This document shows positions 56,236 to 64,000 of a stretch of 64,000 nt of DNA, one piece after another. The position numbers and the translations under genes are program-made. Origin of the DNA: Anaerostipes sp. GTDB lineage: Bacteria; Bacillota; Clostridia; Lachnospirales; Lachnospiraceae. The notes under the pieces are model-generated. The model was given only the letters and a program-made list of their open reading frames with translations. It had not been told where the DNA came from and searched no databases. Location: positions 35,146 to 99,145 of the forward strand of contig JAQWFL010000009.1 of assembly GCA_028704435.1 (NCBI GenBank), read 5' to 3'. Position 1 is the first letter of the stretch, and each line of letters opens with the position of its first letter.

Positions 56236-56979
56236 ATGCAGAATATTAAATTTATAATAGAATACGATGGAACACGATATAAAGGATGGCAGAAACTTGG
56301 AAAAACTTCCAATAGTGATACCATTCAAGGAAAATTCGAAACCATTTTAAAGAAACTAACAGGTGAAGACATCCAAGTGATTGGTTCTGGTCGTACAGAT
56401 GCCAAAGTTCATGCCCTCTGTCAAGTTGCAAATTTTCATACCAACTCTAAGTTATCCCCTAATGAAATCATGAATTATGTCAATGAATACCTTCCAGCAG
56501 ATATTGCTGTTACAAAGGCCGTCAATGTATCAGAGCGGTTTCACAGCCGTCTAAATGCAAAAGATAAAACATACTGCTACCACATTTTTGCAGGAAAGAA
56601 AGCAGATGTCTTTCGCCGCAATTATGTATGGCATATAGAAGAATCCCTTAATTTAGAAGCTATGAGACAAGCTTCCACACTTCTTCTTGGAACTCATGAT
56701 TTTAAAGGATTTTCCTCCATTAAAAAAACAAAAAAATCTACCACAAGGACTATTTCAAATATTTCTATCATAGAAACAAAAAAAGAAATCCAAATCTCCT
56801 ATACTGGAAATGGATTTCTATATCATATGGTTCGAATTCTAACTGGAACTTTAGTTGAAATTGGAAAAGGGGATAGAACACCAGATTCTATCTTAACCGT
56901 TTTCAATTCTCAAAACCGTCAGGATGCTGGAATCACAGCACCACCTCAAGGGTTATTCTTAGTTGATGTTACATATTAG
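56236..56979 (+). CDS. truA: tRNA pseudouridine synthase A
   Basis: 247 residues. Catalytic Asp in GSGRTDAKVHALCQVANF, N-terminal IEYDGTRYKGWQ, and GNGFLYHMVRILTGTLVEIG. It makes pseudouridine at positions 38-40 of tRNA anticodon arms. AAAGGAG precedes the ATG. Its 3' end overlaps the convergent TDT gene by 11 bases. Confidence 0.95.
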   Translation: MQNIKFIIEYDGTRYKGWQKLGKTSNSDTIQGKFETILKKLTGEDIQVIGSGRTDAKVHALCQVANFHTNSKLSPNEIMNYVNEYLPADIAVTKAVNVSERFHSRLNAKDKTYCYHIFAGKKADVFRRNYVWHIEESLNLEAMRQASTLLLGTHDFKGFSSIKKTKKSTTRTISNISIIETKKEIQISYTGNGFLYHMVRILTGTLVEIGKGDRTPDSILTVFNSQNRQDAGITAPPQGLFLVDVTY

Positions 56980-57901
56980 GATCATTGTTTACATAGCTGA
57001 TTACAAACCGCAGTGTAATATAAACCATTAAAATCACAGCAATCACCACTTGTACTGGATATGCGTAACTTGTCCATCCTAAGAAGGACACGCCTCCCAT
57101 ACTTGCGGCATATTCACTAACACGCTTCATGGCCAAGGCACTGACTACAAATGGAAATGTAAGTGCTGCAAAGCTTGGATAAAAAGTTCCTATAAGTACT
57201 CGAACTCCATGATATGCTGCAAATAAATAAGCAGCAATTGAAACAAAGGCAAGTACTGTCACAAGGGGCAGAAACGGTACAGTTTCACATGCAAGATATC
57301 CCACAATTAATAAACTTACAGGTGATGCATAGGTACAGATTAATGCCTTATTTCTGTTTTCTACTTTTGGAAATTTGATGTAACGATATGTAATCACAAA
57401 AAACAAAATTAGTACAAGAATCATGGATATTTTTGAGAACCAGACGCCCACTCCCCCCATTCCAAAAATAGGTGCTGTATCAGCAACAGTGGATAGTCCT
57501 GCATAAAAAATAAAATAAGTAGCATATACATTCTCAATCTTAAACTGATACAAATTATGCCCATTAAAAAATATCATCAAATATACATGAAGGGCAACTG
57601 CTGCAATCCATATAATAGTATCTGCTTTGCCTAAAACTGGTCGTGCATAATCTGTAAGTAGAATCATTCCCATAGAAAATGTTGCCGACACACTGCACTT
57701 TACTGGATCTAACATTTCTTCTTTTACATATGGCAAGCATACAACAATTCTTACTGCCAACACTGCAAATAACACTCCTGCAATTATACTACATGCGTGA
57801 TATACCGTTCCGCCCATGTCTCTCAGCAAAAATCCCAGAGTTGCATATGCCAGCATAACTCCCGACATGGCAAATGGAATACGTTCTAGTTTTTCTCTCA
57901 T
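56969..57901 (-). CDS. TDT/SLAC1-family anion transporter
   Basis: 310 residues, ten helices, starting REKLERIPFAMSGVMLAYA, the typical TehA/SLAC1 opening (IPxGM-like). Members export tellurite-linked or dicarboxylate anions; the substrate here is unknown. The start overlaps the hydrolase stop by 4 bases (ATGA type), showing translational coupling. Confidence 0.82.
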   Translation of the reverse strand: MREKLERIPFAMSGVMLAYATLGFLLRDMGGTVYHACSIIAGVLFAVLAVRIVVCLPYVKEEMLDPVKCSVSATFSMGMILLTDYARPVLGKADTIIWIAAVALHVYLMIFFNGHNLYQFKIENVYATYFIFYAGLSTVADTAPIFGMGGVGVWFSKISMILVLILFFVITYRYIKFPKVENRNKALICTYASPVSLLIVGYLACETVPFLPLVTVLAFVSIAAYLFAAYHGVRVLIGTFYPSFAALTFPFVVSALAMKRVSEYAASMGGVSFLGWTSYAYPVQVVIAVILMVYITLRFVISYVNNDPNM

Positions 57902-58821
57902 TCTATTTTCTCTCCTCTTTTTTCAATAAATGCCTCAATTACTTCATATACTTCCTCCGGATTCTCTTCGTTTAATATCTCGTGCCTTCGGTTAGTAAAT
58001 AGTCTTGCATATATACTTTTATACCCAACTTTTTTCATAAAGTCAACTGCCTCTTTATATTTTTCCTTCGAAACAATACAGGGGTCATACTCTCCTGCAA
58101 TAAATAAAATAGGAAGGTCTGGATTCTTAACTTTCCATCCCCTTAGACTGTAAGTTCGTTTCATCAAATAAAATAAATTCAAGAATCCATTATTGGTAAA
58201 CATAAATCCGTCTAATGGATTTTCATTATAGGCATCTACATTTTCTTGATTAAAACTAATCCATGCATTCTCTCCTGGAATCATCTTCTCATACGCTGCA
58301 ATCGCCATTGTATGAAATATTTTTCCTTTTTTATATTTCCTATTTCCAAAACAAAAGATTTTCGCCAATCCTACTGCAATACCCGCAGCCTGATTCTTAC
58401 TTGGACTTCCGCATACAATTAGGGAATCTATCACATCATCATATTTTTTTAAATAACAGCGGACAACAAGAGAACCCATACTATGTCCAAACAAATGCAA
58501 GGGCAAACTCTTGTATTTCCCTTTGATCCACTGTGAAACTAAATGTGTATCCTCCACAATAGCATTTCCTGTGGTATCATAAAAATATCCCAAATCACTT
58601 TCCTTTTGAATGCTTTTTCCATGACCTCGATGATCATGAATCACACATATATATCCTTTATGACAAAATTTCCTCATAACAGCTTCATATCGTTCCTTAT
58701 GTTCGCTCATTCCATGACAAAATTGAATGATTCCTTTTGGTTTTTTATTATCAGGTATCATCCACAATACATGCAATTCAAGTTGATCGACACTAGACGG
58801 TAAATAAATTTCTTTTTTCAT
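57898..58821 (-). CDS. Alpha/beta hydrolase, monoacylglycerol lipase-like
   Basis: 307 residues. Oxyanion segment QFCHGMSEHKERY, DHRGHGKS, nucleophile elbow LFGHSMGSLV, acid in AGEYDP and His in NRRHEILNE. It matches Hydrolase_4 lysophospholipase/monoglyceride lipases. No signal peptide, so cytosolic. Coupled to the TDT transporter gene. Confidence 0.9.
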   Translation of the reverse strand: MKKEIYLPSSVDQLELHVLWMIPDNKKPKGIIQFCHGMSEHKERYEAVMRKFCHKGYICVIHDHRGHGKSIQKESDLGYFYDTTGNAIVEDTHLVSQWIKGKYKSLPLHLFGHSMGSLVVRCYLKKYDDVIDSLIVCGSPSKNQAAGIAVGLAKIFCFGNRKYKKGKIFHTMAIAAYEKMIPGENAWISFNQENVDAYNENPLDGFMFTNNGFLNLFYLMKRTYSLRGWKVKNPDLPILFIAGEYDPCIVSKEKYKEAVDFMKKVGYKSIYARLFTNRRHEILNEENPEEVYEVIEAFIEKRGEKIE

Positions 58822-58847
58822 TCTATCGCCTCCTCCTATAAGTAACG

Positions 58848-58873
58848 AAGAGATATCAATTTTGATATCTCTT
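58848..58873. terminator. Possible terminator after citrate synthase
   Basis: 12-bp stem AAGAGATATCAA with TTGATATCTCTT and a 2-base loop; T tails are short, so activity is uncertain. It is also a near-palindrome that could bind a protein. Confidence 0.5.
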
Positions 58874-58887
58874 TCTAATAAAAGTCT

Positions 58888-60255
58888 TTATCTTTCATTC
58901 AATGGTTCGTAAGCTTTTGATTTTGCAACCCCTTTATATGCTGGTCTGATAATTCTTCCTCCATTGATTAGTTCTTCAATTCGGTGTGCACTCCATCCTG
59001 CAATACGGGCAATTGCAAACAATGGTGTATACAATTCAAATGGTAAATCTAACATACTATAAATAAATCCACTATAAAAATCAATATTTGCACTGACTCC
59101 CTTATAAATCTTTCGCTCTTTTGCAATAACTTCCTTTGCAACCTTCTCTACATTGTGGTACAAACGAAACTCTGCCTGTTTTCCTTTTTCAGCGGATAAT
59201 AATTCCACAAACTGACTAAGTACCTTGGAACGAGGATCTGAAATTGAGTACACTGCATGTCCCATTCCATAAATTAATCCTGACTTATCAAATGCTTCTT
59301 TTCTGACAATTTTCGTTAAATACTCACGAATTTTATCTTCGTCATCCCAGTCTTTCACATGATCTTTAATATCTTGAAACATATGAACTACCTTAATATT
59401 AGCTCCACCATGCTTTGGTCCCTTTAGAGAGCAAAGAGCCGCTGCAACAGAAGAATATGTATCTGTTCCTGAAGAAGAAACAACATGTGTCGTGAACGTT
59501 GAGTTATTCCCCCCACCATGCTCTGCGTGAAGAACAAGGGCAATATCAAGAATCTTAGCTTCTAACTTTGTATACTTACTATCTGGTCTTAACAAATGCA
59601 GAATATTCTCCGCTGTTGAAAGCATAGGTTCTGGTGAATGGATTATTAAGCTATTACCTCTTTCATAATGATTGTATGCCTGATATCCATAGACAGCTAA
59701 CACTGGAAATAGTGCGATGAGCTGTAAGGACTGGCGCAGTACATTTGGAACGGATGTATCACTTGCATAATCATCATAGGAGAATAATGTAAGTACACTA
59801 CGTGCAAGAGTATTCATCATATCCCTGCTTGGTGCTTTCATAATAATATCCCTGACAAAATTTGTTGGAAGCTGTCTATATTCTCCTAACATTCTTTTAA
59901 TGTCCTCTAACTGCTTCTCGTTTGGCAATTCTCCAAACAATAGTAAATAAACAGTTTCTTCATATCCAAAACGATCTTCTTTCATGAATCCTGCAACAAT
60001 ATCTTCCACATCAATTCCTTGATAATATAATTTACCTTCACAAGGAACAATCTCTCTATCTTCTACTGTATAGGACTGAATTTTAGAAATCTCAGTTAAT
60101 CCAGCAAGAACACCCTCTCCATTCTTCTTTCTAAGTCCTCTTTTTACGTCATATTTTGTGAATAATTCTGGATTTAATTTTCGTTCACACTTTTTTGCAA
60201 GTTTTTCAATTTCAGGTGTTACAATTGAAAATTCATTTGGCATATCTTTCACCAT
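58888..60255 (-). CDS. Citrate synthase
   Basis: 455 residues, with an N-terminal extension of about 60 residues before the usual start (IQSYTVEDREIVPCEGKLYY). Catalytic His in HAEHGGGNNS and GMGHAVYSISDPR, catalytic Asp in ANIDFYSGF. It condenses acetyl-CoA and oxaloacetate, the entry to glutamate synthesis in anaerobes with a partial TCA cycle. The start lies 30 bases after the ABC ATPase stop with GGAAAGGAG, so it is probably cotranscribed with the amino-acid ABC genes. Confidence 0.93.
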   Translation of the reverse strand: MVKDMPNEFSIVTPEIEKLAKKCERKLNPELFTKYDVKRGLRKKNGEGVLAGLTEISKIQSYTVEDREIVPCEGKLYYQGIDVEDIVAGFMKEDRFGYEETVYLLLFGELPNEKQLEDIKRMLGEYRQLPTNFVRDIIMKAPSRDMMNTLARSVLTLFSYDDYASDTSVPNVLRQSLQLIALFPVLAVYGYQAYNHYERGNSLIIHSPEPMLSTAENILHLLRPDSKYTKLEAKILDIALVLHAEHGGGNNSTFTTHVVSSSGTDTYSSVAAALCSLKGPKHGGANIKVVHMFQDIKDHVKDWDDEDKIREYLTKIVRKEAFDKSGLIYGMGHAVYSISDPRSKVLSQFVELLSAEKGKQAEFRLYHNVEKVAKEVIAKERKIYKGVSANIDFYSGFIYSMLDLPFELYTPLFAIARIAGWSAHRIEELINGGRIIRPAYKGVAKSKAYEPLNER

Positions 60256-60285
60256 CTTTATCAGCTCCTTTCCTTCATGTTGCTA

Positions 60286-61047
60286 TTATTTTAAGTCGTG
60301 ATATTTCCCTAAGAATTCTTTTGTTCTTTCATTGTTAGAATTAAATACCACTTCTGGTTTCTCATCTTCTACAATGACTCCCTGATCCATAAAAATAACT
60401 CTGTCAGATATTTCTTTTGCAAATGCCATCTCATGTGTCACAATAATCATTGTCATATTCAAGTCAGCAAGTGACTTGATAACTTTTAGTACTTCTCCTG
60501 TTAGTTCTGGGTCAAGTGCCGAAGTTGGCTCATCAAAAAACAATACTTTAGGCTCCAGCGCCAAGGCTCTGGCGATTGAAACTCTCTGTGACTGTCCTCC
60601 TGATAATTCACAGGGATAGGAATCTGCTTTGCTCTCTAACCCAAGCTTTGCAAGAAGCTTTAAAGCCCTCTCCTTTGCTTCTTCTTTGGAAACACCTGCA
60701 ACACATACTGGTGCTTCCATAACATTTCGTAATACGGTGTAGTGTGGAAATAGATTAAAGTTTTGAAATACAAATCCAGTATCCATCAAAATCTTCTTTT
60801 GAATCTCTTTAGCTCCGTACTCCGGCTGATCCCCTTTCATAGACACTAAAGTATGCCCATTGATTTGAATCTCTCCCTTTGTAACTTTCTCTAGCTGATT
60901 CATACAACGTAAAAGTGTAGACTTTCCAGAACCAGAAGATCCAATAATCGTCACAATCTCTCCATCATTGACCTGGAAAGAGATGTCTTTTAATACTTCA
61001 AGCTTTCCAAAGTTCTTCTGCAAATTCGATACAGATATAATGCTCAT
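60286..61047 (-). CDS. Polar amino-acid ABC transporter, ATP-binding subunit
   Basis: 253 residues. Walker [11 protein letters not shown]-loop in [13 protein letters not shown], signature LSGGQSQR, Walker [14 protein letters not shown] and H-loop VTHEM. GlnQ/HisP type. It powers uptake with the permease 11 bases upstream. Confidence 0.95.
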   Translation of the reverse strand: MSIISVSNLQKNFGKLEVLKDISFQVNDGEIVTIIGSSGSGKSTLLRCMNQLEKVTKGEIQINGHTLVSMKGDQPEYGAKEIQKKILMDTGFVFQNFNLFPHYTVLRNVMEAPVCVAGVSKEEAKERALKLLAKLGLESKADSYPCELSGGQSQRVSIARALALEPKVLFFDEPTSALDPELTGEVLKVIKSLADLNMTMIIVTHEMAFAKEISDRVIFMDQGVIVEDEKPEVVFNSNNERTKEFLGKYHDLK

Positions 61048-61058
61048 GCTCTTTCCTC

Positions 61059-61724
61059 CTACTTATAATAGTTTAATCTTTTTTCAATGGTTGCAAATAC
61101 TCTTGAAACAACTGTATTCATAATTAGATAGAAGATACCTGCTACAATCAGATACTCCATCCCTTTTCCTCTTGCCATATTATTCGCCGCCACAACATAG
61201 ATTTCCATAACTCCAATCACATGTGCTAAAGAGGTATCCTTCACCAATGTCATACACTCACTTCCCATTGGTGGAATCACAATCTTTACAACCTGTGGCA
61301 GTACAATCTTAAAAAAGGTCTGTCTTCTGTTAAATCCTAATACCTTGGCTGCCTCATACTGTCCCTTTGGAATTGCCTGAATTCCACTTCGGAAAATCTC
61401 AGCAAAATATGCTGCATAGTTTAATGAAAACGCAATGACAGCAGCTGTCATACGGTCTAATCGGAATATATATCCTGCATCACTTAACCATAAATTAATG
61501 GCAAAATAGAAACCATACAATTGAAGAATCAATGGTGTTCCTCTCATAATTAATAAGTAAAAACGTACTGGCATCTGAATAATCCAAAGTTTTGCCATAC
61601 GCCCACATGCCAAAATCAGACCTAAGACCAATCCAAATAAAAGAGTTAAGAAAAATAACTCTAAGGTTAGATTTAATCCATTGTGAAATAACATCTGTGC
61701 TATTTCAGGTATCTTTTCTATCAT
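61059..61724 (-). CDS. Polar amino-acid ABC transporter, permease subunit
   Basis: 221 residues, HisM/GlnP type with about five helices and the EAA-like loop [20 protein letters not shown]. It forms the membrane channel. A terminator separates it from the binding-protein gene upstream. Confidence 0.93.
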   Translation of the reverse strand: MIEKIPEIAQMLFHNGLNLTLELFFLTLLFGLVLGLILACGRMAKLWIIQMPVRFYLLIMRGTPLILQLYGFYFAINLWLSDAGYIFRLDRMTAAVIAFSLNYAAYFAEIFRSGIQAIPKGQYEAAKVLGFNRRQTFFKIVLPQVVKIVIPPMGSECMTLVKDTSLAHVIGVMEIYVVAANNMARGKGMEYLIVAGIFYLIMNTVVSRVFATIEKRLNYYK

Positions 61725-61747
61725 AACTACTTTCTCTCCCTGTTTCT

Positions 61748-61781
61748 AAAAAAATAAGGGGCTTCTAAAAACAAGCCCCTT
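61748..61781 (-). terminator. Intercistronic terminator between the binding protein and the permease
   Basis: Perfect 9-bp stem (61756-61764 with 61773-61781, AAGGGGCTT) followed by T7 on the minus strand. It lies inside the ABC operon, so partial read-through would keep the permease below the binding protein. Confidence 0.88.
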
Positions 61782-61794
61782 TGCTTTCTTTTCA

Positions 61795-62595
61795 TTACTT
61801 AATTGTTGTAATATCTTCGTTGAACCACTTCTTGCTAATCTTAGCTAATGTTCCATCTTTCGCCATAGCCTTTAGTTGCTTTTCAACAGCTGCACAAAGC
61901 TTCTTCTCTCCCTTACGGAAACCAATGACATAATCTTCTGCCGCTAAATCAGCCGCTAAAATCTTATACTTTCCTTTGTCCTTGTTTGTGTAATACTTTG
62001 CAACTACTTCATCCATAACCGCTGCGTCACACCCAAGACCAAGATCATTTAATATCTCTACATTGTTCCCCATAGTAAGAATCTTTGCATCCTTAAGTTC
62101 TTTTGATTTTTCCACAGCATCATTTGCTGTTGATCCCTTTTGAACTTCCACTGTCTTCTTCTTAATATCAGCTAAAGACTTAATCTTGCTCTTTGCTGGA
62201 AGAACTAATACCTGATGATTCTCCATATATGGCGTAGAGCATAACATATCCTTAGCTCTATCCTTGTTGTATGTCAATCCATTCCATATACAATCAATAT
62301 TCCTATTATTCAATTCCTGATCCTTAGAATCCCAATTAATCGGTTGTAGCTTAAGCTTTATACCCATACGCTTGGTAACTTCTTTGGCAAGATCAATGTC
62401 AAATCCAACGGTATTTTGATCTTTATCTGTAAATCCCATCGGAGGGAACGATGCATCTAAACCTAATACAAGTTCTCCATTCTCTTCTACAGTTTTCAAT
62501 GAGTTATCAGTCTTACTTTTCTTCTTTGCTCCACATCCTGTAAAAATAGATGCTACAAGAACAACGCTTAGCAGTGTAACAATAATCTTTTTCAT
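61795..62595 (-). CDS. Polar amino-acid ABC transporter, substrate-binding lipoprotein
   Basis: 266 residues. Signal peptide with lipobox FTGC (VVLVASIFTGCGAKK). SBP_bac_3 fold with GLDASFPPMGFTD, VGFDIDLAKEVTKRMG and a C-terminal KLCAAVEKQLKAM. Probably binds glutamine, cystine or a related amino acid; ligand not resolvable. It heads the operon below a strong promoter. Confidence 0.92.
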   Translation of the reverse strand: MKKIIVTLLSVVLVASIFTGCGAKKKSKTDNSLKTVEENGELVLGLDASFPPMGFTDKDQNTVGFDIDLAKEVTKRMGIKLKLQPINWDSKDQELNNRNIDCIWNGLTYNKDRAKDMLCSTPYMENHQVLVLPAKSKIKSLADIKKKTVEVQKGSTANDAVEKSKELKDAKILTMGNNVEILNDLGLGCDAAVMDEVVAKYYTNKDKGKYKILAADLAAEDYVIGFRKGEKKLCAAVEKQLKAMAKDGTLAKISKKWFNEDITTIK

Positions 62596-62636
62596 AATTC
62601 TCTTCTCCTCATACGATATCGTCTGCTTTACTTGTC

Positions 62637-62701
62637 CACTAATACATTAGTGTACTAAATTGGCTAAGTAACATAGTATCAAATTATCAGCTTTTTGTCA
62701 A
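62637..62701 (-). promoter_or_regulatory. Promoter and dyad of the ABC-citrate synthase operon
   Basis: Minus strand TTGACA (62701-62696), 17-base spacer, TACTAT (62678-62673). Downstream, a perfect inverted repeat CACTAAT-AC-ATTAGTG (62637-62652) sits in the leader and could be an operator or RNA hairpin. Confidence 0.7.
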
Positions 62702-62728
62702 CGCGGTTCCATGGAAATAACGCTAAAT

Positions 62729-63220
62729 TCAGCTTTCATTGAGATGCTTTTTAACACTTCTCCAATTAGGATAAAATCGATCCATATAAGCTTTGAAACG
62801 TGGTCCATGCCCTCTCTCATATAAATGTGTCAGTTCGTGAATCATTACATAATCCAGGCAATCTGGCGACTTCTTTGCCAATTGAAGATTCATCCAAATT
62901 CTCTGTTCTATAATATTGCAGGTTCCCCATCTGGTCTTCATCTTCTTAATTCGGCACTCTTTTGCCGTCTTGCCTACAATTCTCTCACACCTGTGAAGAA
63001 CTTCTGGCAAAACTCTCTTTAACTGATTTCGGTACCATCGGTCTAACTGCTTCTCCCTCTCAATAAAATCACTATCTTTCTTTGTATTTAAAATTAAGTC
63101 GTCCCCTTGTATATATACATCATGACATTCTCCAAGATGTATCACTTTTAACGTATATGGCTTTCCCCATAAATAATAAACTTGTCCGCTTTTAATTTCA
63201 TTTATGTTTGTCTCTTTCAT
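62729..63220 (-). CDS. YgjP/M48-type putative metalloprotease (DUF45)
   Basis: 163 residues. Zinc-site HELTH in YVMIHELTHLYERGHGPRF, with the downstream His of GHGPRF, and the MKTRWGTCN family motif. Shorter than the usual ~230 residues, with the N-terminal part trimmed, although SD and start look natural. Activity unknown. Confidence 0.85.
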   Translation of the reverse strand: MKETNINEIKSGQVYYLWGKPYTLKVIHLGECHDVYIQGDDLILNTKKDSDFIEREKQLDRWYRNQLKRVLPEVLHRCERIVGKTAKECRIKKMKTRWGTCNIIEQRIWMNLQLAKKSPDCLDYVMIHELTHLYERGHGPRFKAYMDRFYPNWRSVKKHLNES

Positions 63221-63244
63221 AACTCCCTCTTACTTTTTCCTATT

Positions 63245-63284
63245 TAAAAAAGAAAGAACCTGACAAAATGCCTGAGTTCTTTCT
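63245..63284 (-). terminator. Terminator of ddh
   Basis: 9-bp stem AGAAAGAAC (63251-63259) with 63276-63284, then T6 on the minus strand, about 10 bases past the ddh stop. Confidence 0.8.
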
Positions 63285-63293
63285 CATCTCTTC

Positions 63294-64000
63294 TTATAAT
63301 AAATGTGCTCTTAATTCATCTCCACTCTGTGGTGATAAATAAGCTGGTGCAATATCAAATACAGTCTTACATCCAAAGTTTCCTTCATCTGCTAGTCTCT
63401 TAGCTGCACGAGCATATGCTACAAGAACACAAGACGTGAATTCTGGATTAGAATCTAATTTTAAACGGTACTCAATAATGTGTTTATTGCCATTGCCTGT
63501 CTCACCACTTCGAATTACAAAACCGCCATGAGGAATTCCACTGTGGTTCTTGTCCATCTCTTCCTGGCTGATAAACGTTACACTTGTATCATACTCATCA
63601 AAGTAATTAGGCATATTTACAATATCAGATTCAATCTGCTTTAAATCAGCTCCTTCTTTTGCCACAACATAACACTCTCTTAAATGCTTCTCTCTTGTTG
63701 TAAGTTCTGGGTTCTCTCCATTACGAACTGCATCTACCGCCGATTCAATTGGTACTGTATATTGTCTTGCATCCTGAACACCTTCCACTCTTCGGATAGC
63801 ATCTGAATGTCCCTGGCTCACTCCACGTCCCCAGAATGTATAATCCTTTCCTATTGGAAGAATTGCATTCCCGTATAAACGATTTAGTGAAAACATTCCT
63901 GGATCCCATCCAACAGAAATAATTCCAGTATGACCACTCTCCTTTGCAGCTGCATCTACATTTGCAAAATGCTCTGGAATTTTAGCATGTGTATCAAAAC
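63294..64000 (-). CDS. ddh: meso-Diaminopimelate D-dehydrogenase (3' part)
   Basis: About 235 C-terminal codons; the frame stays open to the right edge, so roughly the first 90 residues lie outside. Recognised by SVGWDPGMFSLNRLYG, FWGRGVSQGHSDAIRRVEGV and PHGGFVIRSGE. It makes meso-diaminopimelate directly from tetrahydrodipicolinate, ammonia and NADPH, feeding lysine and peptidoglycan synthesis. It has its own terminator. Confidence 0.93.
   Translation of the reverse strand, partial: FDTHAKIPEHFANVDAAAKESGHTGIISVGWDPGMFSLNRLYGNAILPIGKDYTFWGRGVSQGHSDAIRRVEGVQDARQYTVPIESAVDAVRNGENPELTTREKHLRECYVVAKEGADLKQIESDIVNMPNYFDEYDTSVTFISQEEMDKNHSGIPHGGFVIRSGETGNGNKHIIEYRLKLDSNPEFTSCVLVAYARAAKRLADEGNFGCKTVFDIAPAYLSPQSGDELRAHLL

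Overview
The window is low-GC DNA (roughly 36% by eye) from a Gram-positive anaerobe, most likely a Lachnospiraceae-type Clostridium. The evidence is AGGAGG-type ribosome sites throughout, SigA-like promoters, two CIRCE heat-shock operators, meso-diaminopimelate dehydrogenase, PF06541 membrane proteins, an Mrp/DUF134-NifX pair, and no outer-membrane genes. Nearly everything is on the minus strand. The plus strand carries a sigma-like HTH gene, glnK-amt, a tRNA-Arg with a lipid kinase, guaB, a ClC transporter and truA.

Layout. 1-4,165 is a very large multi-PAS hybrid histidine kinase running off the left edge. 4,382-6,300 is a disulfide oxidoreductase operon led by an Rrf2 repressor with a visible promoter and operator. 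6,410-8,870 holds a diguanylate cyclase, a TetR regulator and two gene remnants. 9,157-25,230 is an accessory and defence island. It contains an EVE-HNH modification-dependent endonuclease, a broken AlbA_2/Schlafen-like ATPase, DUF6508 and Mrr fragments, a flavodoxin-aldo/keto reductase fusion, a frameshifted and truncated DUF262 (GmrSD-like) gene, a complete type I restriction-modification operon (HTH gene-hsdM-hsdS-hsdR), and a GC-richer sigma-like gene. Two fragments of rlmD-type C-terminal coding sequence lie inside the island and the intact rlmD ends at its right border, which points to repeated insertion of mobile DNA carrying or targeting the 3' end of rlmD.

25,235-29,520 is a housekeeping run (rlmD, a YfcE-type phosphoesterase, rdgB, an RlmL-like methyltransferase, a rhodanese) plus an unannotated 59-residue Asn/Ser/Gln-rich protein. 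29,751-32,548 holds an EamA exporter and the nitrogen pair glnK-amt, each preceded by its own terminator-like attenuator. After a direct-repeat region come an alanine symporter operon, tRNA-Arg(CCT), a lipid kinase, a D-Ala-D-Ala carboxypeptidase, ung and clpB. A second deletion-scarred AlbA_2 gene lies at 41,606-42,944. Then follow mrp, DUF134-NifX, guaB, PF06541, xylB, a DUF5050 lipoprotein, hsp20, a ClC antiporter, an aldo/keto reductase, an iron alcohol dehydrogenase, truA, a TDT transporter and a lipase-like hydrolase. The last block is an amino-acid ABC operon that appears to include citrate synthase, a YgjP-like metalloprotease and the 3' part of ddh.

The main themes are: an island littered with genes that keep their N- and C-terminal parts but have lost the middle; a type I R-M system with long C-terminal extensions on HsdR and HsdM; RNA-level control of glnK-amt; and two heat-shock promoters whose -35 box lies inside the CIRCE element. 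No CRISPR array, rRNA, intact transposase or integrase was seen.
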